Shown here: one piece after another, positions 58,947 to 64,000 of the stretch
How the letters are laid out: each line of letters begins with the position of its first letter
How positions within the stretch are numbered: the first letter of the stretch is position 1
Source: Candidatus Dichloromethanomonas elyunquensis
GTDB taxonomy: Bacteria > Bacillota > Desulfitobacteriia > Desulfitobacteriales > Syntrophobotulaceae
Length of the DNA stretch: 64,000 bases
Assembly: GCA_001515265.1 (NCBI GenBank)
Contig: LNDB01000004.1
Coordinates: 1-64,000, forward strand
Reading direction: 5' to 3'
Program-made: the position numbers and the translations under genes
The notes under the pieces: generated by a model
The model's database searches: none
The model's input: the letters and a program-made list of their open reading frames with translations, nothing else
What the model was told of the DNA's origin: nothing

Positions 58947-60563
58947 TTAATCCTCCCTCAGGGCAAGACCATAGATACTACCGTACTTCTGCCATCCATC
59001 GGCGAAGTTTCTGCTATTCCCCTCAAACCTGGGTTTCCAACCGTTGGGAAAACCTACTGCTGTCTTGACGCCAAGGTTCTCCTGGAAAATCTCTTCAAGA
59101 TAAGGCAATGTGCAAAACTCTCCGGTGAGATATATTGAATGGACAGTTTGTCCAAAGTGGCGGGCCGCAAAAAAGCTGAGCAGTTCGGAAAGTGTTGTTA
59201 AAACGGGATTAAGATTTTTTTTCAACTCCGCTTTGTTTTCAAGGGAATCCTCCGTATCATCATCGACTTGCTGCTGGGTCAGGGTAATAACTAACTCTTC
59301 CTCTAAACTTTCCATAGGAACAAAAAGATCTTCCAGGGCAAACTCTTCCGGCTCTTCACTTTTTTTTTCAATGAGCATGGCGGCTTGTCTAAAATCCTCT
59401 TGTTCTTCAGCCTGATTTTCATTCGGCAAAGGCTCTATCGAAAATCCCAGATCATTCAAAGAAAAATAAGGGTCATCGCCTTTCAAATCAAAGTCGAAGT
59501 GGGTATCGCGTTGATTATTCGGGAAAATATCCCGGTCTTCTTCTTCAAAGAAATCAGCCGGCTGAAAACTTAACTCTTCTGGCCTTTTATTTTTATCTCG
59601 AGGAGCATTAACTTCGTCCCAGGCTTCGGCCTCGAGTCCGATTAATTCGTTCAGAATCTGTTCCCGATCATCCCAGCTGCCTTTTTCCTCAGAAAGTTCC
59701 TGAACATTTCCGGTTTTATTTTCCTGCAAGTTGTTAAAGAGAGGCGTATCCTGGGCCGAAAACAATTCTGCATCATCCGTGTATGAGGATAAGTAGAGGG
59801 TCATTTCTTCAGGTGAAGGTGCAAAAATTTTATTTTCCTGAAATACGGGAAGAGAATCTTGTTCTCCCTCCGATTCTAACTTTATTGCTGAGAGCTTTTG
59901 TTCCGAAATTTTACGGTCAATATTCTGAGAAACCGTCCGCATATCCATTTCCATATCCGAATATAAGAAAAATACACCGTTTTCTAAGAGAACGAATTCT
60001 ACTTTATCACCGTTTAAAGAAACAATCGCCATATCGCCGGGTATTGCCAGATGGGAGTAAAGCCTGGCCAGACAATCGGCTGTCAGATCTAAAACCATCG
60101 GTTCAAACCCAAGATAACGGCACAATGACCAGACGGCCTGCATCTTCTCCCTGGGAAAAGCGGCCAAAAGGACATTGATCATCGGTTTCCCGTTTTCCCA
60201 GTATTTATTAAGAACCCTGTAATCGATGAGGTAATTTTGAATATTGAGCGTAAAATACTGATCGATGTGATCAGTAATGAGTTTTTCCAAATCGTTGTTT
60301 GTCATTTGAGGAAGGGCAATAACCCTGGTAATTAAACCAAAATTGGAAACAGCAAGCTTCAGTTGTTTCAAGGGGACCCGCTGCCTGTGAAGCCAGTCTT
60401 TGATACCCGCAAAGTCCTGACTTTGTTCGTTTAGCGAAAGGCCATTTTCAGGCAGCCGGTAGACAGATAGAGACATTACTTTCATTTCTTTATTTTTGCC
60501 CGCTGCGACTTTGGCAACGCTAATGTCATCATCCCTGATAACAGCCAGCCACTGTTTTTTCAT
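58947..60563 (-). CDS. PilM-like actin fold protein with acidic insertion (second set)
   Basis: The 538-residue product has a PilM-like start (WLAVIRDDDISVAKVAAGKN, IALPQMTNNDLEKLITDHIDQYF) and a C-terminal part that ends the ASKHA fold (HSIYLTGEFCTLPYLEEIF). Between about residues 230 and 440 lies a large acidic low-complexity insertion (repeats of EE, DD and Q) not present in normal PilM (about 350 residues). The insertion may be a regulatory or binding region. AGGTGG precedes the ATG at 60563. Confidence 0.75.
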   Translation of the reverse strand: MKKQWLAVIRDDDISVAKVAAGKNKEMKVMSLSVYRLPENGLSLNEQSQDFAGIKDWLHRQRVPLKQLKLAVSNFGLITRVIALPQMTNNDLEKLITDHIDQYFTLNIQNYLIDYRVLNKYWENGKPMINVLLAAFPREKMQAVWSLCRYLGFEPMVLDLTADCLARLYSHLAIPGDMAIVSLNGDKVEFVLLENGVFFLYSDMEMDMRTVSQNIDRKISEQKLSAIKLESEGEQDSLPVFQENKIFAPSPEEMTLYLSSYTDDAELFSAQDTPLFNNLQENKTGNVQELSEEKGSWDDREQILNELIGLEAEAWDEVNAPRDKNKRPEELSFQPADFFEEEDRDIFPNNQRDTHFDFDLKGDDPYFSLNDLGFSIEPLPNENQAEEQEDFRQAAMLIEKKSEEPEEFALEDLFVPMESLEEELVITLTQQQVDDDTEDSLENKAELKKNLNPVLTTLSELLSFFAARHFGQTVHSIYLTGEFCTLPYLEEIFQENLGVKTAVGFPNGWKPRFEGNSRNFADGWQKYGSIYGLALRED

Positions 60564-60611
60564 GAAAAAAACCACCTGCCTTTCCGGAGATATATCCTTT
60601 ATTTCCCAACT

Positions 60612-60851
60612 TTACAGAAAATTAATTTTTAAAGGGAGTTCCGACAAAAGCACTTTTAATTCGGGCCAGCAGGACTTGGTGGTTTGAATGACAACCTCCC
60701 CGGTCCTCCGGTCGGTGGTGGTCACTACCCCCAAATGCCCCATCCCTTCCACATATTTGGCTAAAAGCTGGATTTCCGGGCGGGAGACCCTGGCTTTAAC
60801 CAGCAGGTCACAGTCCCTCCCATAGTTGGATAAGTCCGTCTCAGTTGCCAT
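60612..60851 (-). CDS. DUF4911 protein
   Basis: The 79-residue product matches DUF4911: DLLVKARVSRPEIQLLAKYVEGMGHLGVVTTTDRRTGEVVIQTT. Function unknown. AGGAG lies about ten bases before the ATG at 60851; the frame extends to 60944 without a site. It follows the U32 gene and precedes the pilMNO set. Confidence 0.8.
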   Translation of the reverse strand: MATETDLSNYGRDCDLLVKARVSRPEIQLLAKYVEGMGHLGVVTTTDRRTGEVVIQTTKSCWPELKVLLSELPLKINFL

Positions 60852-60945
60852 TGCCGTCAATTCTCCTATTTTCCAAATTTTTACAATACTTAGCAACAGT
60901 CTATTACCGATAATTATAAAATCCCTGAACCTTTTCCCCCGCAAC

Positions 60946-62190
60946 TTATTGTCGGACCTTACGTAAAATACTGAAAGGTTCCAGGGGGACAGGCAGTGAA
61001 ATCCTTAGCTTCTGCTGCGGGTGCCTGGCCACATTGATCTTTTCTCCATTCAGATCCCATAGGCCGGTTACCTGGAAAGTCCATGGGGTTCCCTTAGGGG
61101 AAAGGACTTCCAATTCATCCCCGACCCGAAAATTGTTCCGCTGTTCTATCCAGCAGCCAACTTCAGTTTTGCCGTTCCGGCTACATTCCTGTTCTTCCAA
61201 TACCCTTCCGACAAAGCTGTACTCCCGGATATAATTTGAAGTCTCAATATTATGGGCTTCCGCTCCGGGCTTACCGAAGAGAAACCCTGCAGCATAATCC
61301 CTGTGGCTGACCTTGTCCATTTCCGCAAGCCAGGAGGGAATCCGTTTCCGGAATTCGGCTTCGCCCTGTTCCCAGAGAACGTCAATGGCTTCCCGGTATA
61401 CTTTCACCGTACTGGCCACGTAATAGGCGCTTTTCATCCGGCCTTCAATCTTATAGCTTTCCAGGCCGATTTCCTTAAGTAAGGGCAGATGCGGCAGGAG
61501 ACAAAGATCATGCGAATTGAAAATATAACTTCCCCGGGCATCTTCCTCCAGGGGAAAATATTGTCCGGGTCTTTTTTCTTCCATCAAGGCATACCCCCAG
61601 CGGCAGGGATGGGTGCATTCCCCCCGGTTGGCATCCCTGCCGGTCAGATAATTGCTCAGCAGACACCTGCCGGAATAAGACATGCACATGGCGCCGTGGA
61701 CGAAAATTTCCAGTTCCCCTCCCGCCTTAGGGCGGATGTTCTTCAAATCGTCAATTGTCAGCTCCCGGGCCAGGACAATTCTTTTTACCCCTTGGGCAAA
61801 CCAAAAATTGGCACCGGACGAATTGGTACAATTGGCTTGGGTGCTCAGGTGGACAGCCAGCTCGGGGGTTTCTTCCCCGGACAAAGCTATCACTCCCGGA
61901 TCGGATACGATAATCCCGTCTGCGCCAATTTCCCAGAGCTCGCGAAGATACGTTCTCAGGGATTCAAAATCGTCTTCGTGGGCAAAAATATTTACCGTGA
62001 TATATATTTTTCGGTTCAATCGATGGGCGTATTCCACCCCTAGCCGCATTTCTTCCGTATTTAAATTCCCGGCATACGCCCTGAGCCCAAAGGCGCTCCC
62101 TCCGGCATACACGGCGTCCGCTCCATAAGCCAGGGCAAAACGAAGTTTCTCCAGGTCTCCCGCCGGAGCAAGAATTTCAGGCTTGTTCAT
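60946..62190 (-). CDS. peptidase U32 family protein (TrhP/YegQ-like)
   Basis: The 414-residue product has the U32 signature [20 protein letters not shown] (about residues 167-186) with the conserved cysteines, [23 protein letters not shown] at the start and a C-terminal beta domain. Family members YegQ/TrhP and RlhA hydroxylate tRNA or rRNA with an iron-sulfur cluster and prephenate; older annotation is collagenase-like. The exact substrate is not visible here. Confidence 0.9.
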   Translation of the reverse strand: MNKPEILAPAGDLEKLRFALAYGADAVYAGGSAFGLRAYAGNLNTEEMRLGVEYAHRLNRKIYITVNIFAHEDDFESLRTYLRELWEIGADGIIVSDPGVIALSGEETPELAVHLSTQANCTNSSGANFWFAQGVKRIVLARELTIDDLKNIRPKAGGELEIFVHGAMCMSYSGRCLLSNYLTGRDANRGECTHPCRWGYALMEEKRPGQYFPLEEDARGSYIFNSHDLCLLPHLPLLKEIGLESYKIEGRMKSAYYVASTVKVYREAIDVLWEQGEAEFRKRIPSWLAEMDKVSHRDYAAGFLFGKPGAEAHNIETSNYIREYSFVGRVLEEQECSRNGKTEVGCWIEQRNNFRVGDELEVLSPKGTPWTFQVTGLWDLNGEKINVARHPQQKLRISLPVPLEPFSILRKVRQ

Positions 62191-62320
62191 GATTCCTCCA
62201 GGCTGGTATTGAAAAGTATGCTTGACTGCTATTCTATAAGCTATTATAACGGCAACGCGGCAAAAGGTAAAACGGTGATATTTTTATCCTTAAATTTTAT
62301 TAAAATTGAACTCCTACCCC

Positions 62321-62350
62321 TTGACCTCTTTATCTTTTTTATAGTAGAAT
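62321..62350 (+). promoter_or_regulatory. sigma-A type promoter of trpB
   Basis: TTGACC (62321-62326) and TAGAAT (62345-62350) are 18 bases apart, and the trpB start is 51 bases downstream. No trp leader or T-box pattern was seen in the leader. Confidence 0.6.
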
Positions 62351-62400
62351 TTTCCACAAACTATAAAAGATTTGCTACATTTTATTATGGAGGGAGATTT

Positions 62401-63582
62401 ATGACAACACAAAAAGGTTATTTCGGTGAATATGGGGGCAGTTTCGTTCCCCCTGATCTTCAGGATGTTCTGGACAGCCTGGCAAACACCTTTGAAAAGT
62501 TTAAAGATGACCCGGAATTCAACAGGGAACTGGATTATTACCTTAAACAGTATGTCGGCCGTCCAAATCCCTTATATTTTGCTGAAAAATTATCGGCAAA
62601 ACTAGGGGGAGCCAATATCTACCTTAAACGCGAAGACCTCAATCACACCGGAGCGCACAAGATTAATAATACGATCGGCCAGGTGCTTTTGGCCAAGCGC
62701 ATGGGCTTAAAAAGAGTTATCGCCGAAACCGGCGCCGGACAGCACGGTGTGGCCACGGCTACCGCCTGCGCCCTCTTCGATATGGAATGTATCATCTATA
62801 TGGGTGAAGAGGATACCCGGAGACAAGCCTTGAACGTATTCCGGATGGAGCTCTTAGGGGCCAAAGTAGTAGCGGTCACCCGCGGAACCCGCACCCTGAA
62901 AGACGCGGTGGATGCCGCCCTGGAAGACTTGATCCTGAACTACAAGGATACTTTCTATATGTTGGGATCTGCTGTTGGACCCCATCCCTATCCTACGATG
63001 GTCAAGCATTTCCAATCTATTATCAGCCGCGAAGCTAAAGCGCAGATTTTGGAAGCAGAAGGCAAACTGCCAAATGCTGTCATCGCTTCGGTTGGCGGCG
63101 GCAGTAATGCCATCGGTATCTTTGCCGACTTTATTCCGGACGCGGACGTAAGTCTCATCGGGGTGGAGCCTGCCGGACACGGTCTGGAAACAGGCCGTCA
63201 TGCTGCCCCAATTTCTGCTGGGAAACCGGGAATCATCCACGGATTCAAATGTTATGTAATGGCAGATGAGCAAGGCGAACCGCTCCCCACCCACTCTATC
63301 TCCGCAGGCCTGGATTACCCCGGTGTCGGTCCTGAACATTCCTATCTAAATGATATCGGGCGTGCCGAATATGTCACTATTTCTGATCGTGAAGCCTTGG
63401 AAGCCTTCCATACCCTGTCCAAAACCGAGGGGATTATTCCCGCTCTGGAAAGCGCCCATGCGGTGGCCCACGCCATTAAAATCGCTCCCCAAATGCCCAA
63501 GGATACTATTCTCATCATTAACCTCTCGGGCCGGGGAGATAAAGACGTTCAGCAAATTTTCGATATGATGCATCAAAAATAG
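62401..63582 (+). CDS. trpB: tryptophan synthase beta chain
   Basis: TrpB condenses indole with serine using PLP. The 393-residue product has [13 protein letters not shown] with the PLP lysine, [11 protein letters not shown], the phosphate-binding VGGGSNAIG and the C-terminal [16 protein letters not shown]. It is the canonical TrpB1 type. GGAGGG precedes the ATG at 62401; an open frame begins at 62209 but lacks a site and is not conserved. No trpA or other trp gene is adjacent, so the alpha subunit must be elsewhere or indole is taken from outside. Confidence 0.95.
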   Translation: MTTQKGYFGEYGGSFVPPDLQDVLDSLANTFEKFKDDPEFNRELDYYLKQYVGRPNPLYFAEKLSAKLGGANIYLKREDLNHTGAHKINNTIGQVLLAKRMGLKRVIAETGAGQHGVATATACALFDMECIIYMGEEDTRRQALNVFRMELLGAKVVAVTRGTRTLKDAVDAALEDLILNYKDTFYMLGSAVGPHPYPTMVKHFQSIISREAKAQILEAEGKLPNAVIASVGGGSNAIGIFADFIPDADVSLIGVEPAGHGLETGRHAAPISAGKPGIIHGFKCYVMADEQGEPLPTHSISAGLDYPGVGPEHSYLNDIGRAEYVTISDREALEAFHTLSKTEGIIPALESAHAVAHAIKIAPQMPKDTILIINLSGRGDKDVQQIFDMMHQK

Positions 63583-63609
63583 CTTGAAATCACTTTCAAA
63601 TTCAATAGT

Positions 63610-63659
63610 AAAAGGGTAGATCTTCTTCTCATTTTTCCTGAGAATGGATCTACCCTTTT
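63610..63659. terminator. bidirectional terminator downstream of trpB
   Basis: AAAAGGGTAGATC (63610-63622) and GATCTACCCTTTT (63647-63659) form a 13-bp stem, with an inner TTCTC/GAGAA pair. A-rich and T-rich ends serve both strands. It would also end transcripts from the minus-strand promoter at 63943-63971. Confidence 0.85.
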
Positions 63660-63804
63660 ACCTCTTGGTGGATTTCCAATACGGACATCCTCCTTTTTTT
63701 CCGCCCTGTCCCCTATCACCCTGCGTTTTGGGAAAATAACTTTTTCACCTCATTAACCTACTCCTGGCCCAAGGACCCAACTTCTCGTCTTTCTCCCGTA
63801 CCAT
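63658..63804 (-). pseudogene. small ORF with in-frame TGA, or structured RNA gene (uncertain)
   Basis: An ATG at 63804 with AGGG upstream opens a frame MVREKDEKLGPWARSRLMR, then TGA at 63745-63747, then KSYFPKTQGDRGQGGKKGGCPYW and TAA at 63658-63660, directly before the terminator. The basic Gly/Lys-rich second half looks protein-like. Whether this is a broken small gene or chance in an RNA cannot be decided from one sequence. The stretch 63805-63940 holds four small hairpins (TTCAGGG/CCCTGAA, AATTC/GAATT, ACTCA/TGAGT, ATCC/GGAT). Confidence 0.3.
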
Positions 63805-63942
63805 TGTTCAAACCCTAGGAATCCTCCCGGATGGACTTCGGAATAACTCAGTTATGAGTAACGTTAATGAAATTCACAGAATTAAGGTTTTCAGGGTGTT
63901 CCCTGAAGCTTATCTTTCGAAAAGCATCACCGGGTGATTTTT

Positions 63943-63971
63943 ATTTTAAAATACATCCCTATATTTGTCAA
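63943..63971 (-). promoter_or_regulatory. strong sigma-A type promoter reading left
   Basis: TTGACA (63966-63971) and TAAAAT (63943-63948) on the minus strand are exactly 17 bases apart. It would transcribe about 330 bases to the trpB terminator. No long reading frame is present in that stretch. Confidence 0.65.
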
Positions 63972-64000
63972 TATATTTTTCAGAATAGTTTCTAAATTCT

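Noticed and set aside
61489-62043. 184-codon plus-strand frame across the U32 gene
   Set aside because: It is a shadow of the real gene in another frame; no conserved motifs.
62209-62400. 64-codon upstream extension of trpB
   Set aside because: The ATG at 62401 has a strong ribosome-binding site and matches the family start; the promoter lies within the extension.
63805-63940. Cobalamin or other known riboswitch in the right-edge transcript
   Set aside because: GGGAACACCC and AAGCTTCAGGG look superficially similar, but the B12 box and other conserved blocks are absent.
1-64000. CRISPR arrays, tRNA and rRNA genes
   Set aside because: No repeat-spacer pattern and no tRNA or rRNA signature was seen on either strand.

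Overview
The window looks like the chromosome of an anaerobic, low-to-moderate GC endospore-lineage Firmicute, most likely a Peptococcaceae relative of Desulfitobacterium, Dehalobacter or Desulfosporosinus. I infer this from the recN-spoIVB-spo0A order, a complete spoIIIAA-AH operon, an uninterrupted sigK, a clostridial electron-bifurcating NfnAB pair, FchA/FolD one-carbon genes and a Gram-positive type IV pilus operon. No rRNA, tRNA or CRISPR array was seen. Almost every gene lies on the minus strand; the exceptions are a GDSL esterase, a DUF2148 gene, an IS3 remnant and trpB.

Layout. 1-4600: an IS3-family element enters at the left edge and cuts spo0A after about 30 codons; spoIVB, a GDSL hydrolase, recN and argR follow. 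4.6-11.7 kb: a housekeeping run (nadK, tlyA, dxs, two membrane proteins, ispA, xseB, xseA) for isoprenoid, NADP and DNA-repair functions. 11.8-20 kb: DUF2148, corA, fchA-folD, lrgAB with a LysR regulator, and nfnAB. 20-27.7 kb: a TsaD-like paralog, nusB, an Asp23/AmaP/DUF2273 envelope-stress group and the spoIIIA operon. 27.9-31 kb: a large lipoprotein with a possible glycoside-hydrolase barrel and a decayed IS3 copy. 31-33 kb: efp, pepP-like, aroQ. 33.3-41.7 kb: a LysM protein and a type IV pilus operon in which pilT survives only as a 3' stump and two prepilin genes are joined out of frame.

41.7-53.3 kb holds the least familiar part: eight consecutive genes with no obvious named system (zinc ribbons, two GYF_2 domains, a 763-residue coiled-coil membrane protein, a membrane-anchored regulator-type beta-propeller, small multi-pass proteins), followed by an iron-type ABC importer. 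One of the eight carries an in-frame TGA at codon 50. By eye this block is more GC-rich than the pilus genes beside it, and it separates aroQ and the pilus operon from aroB-aroK-aroE. 53.5-64 kb: aroB, aroK, a GspH-like pseudopilin, aroE, yqeG, sigK, a second pilM-N-O set, DUF4911, a U32 peptidase-like protein and a stand-alone trpB.

How it fits together. The window carries genes for several stages of sporulation (SpoIIIA channel; SpoIVB protease, which in Bacillus triggers pro-SigK processing; SigK), but the master regulator Spo0A is broken here, so sporulation is probably lost or depends on a second copy elsewhere. The pilus operon also seems to be eroding. Together with the IS3 remnants this suggests ongoing gene decay in a specialised lineage.
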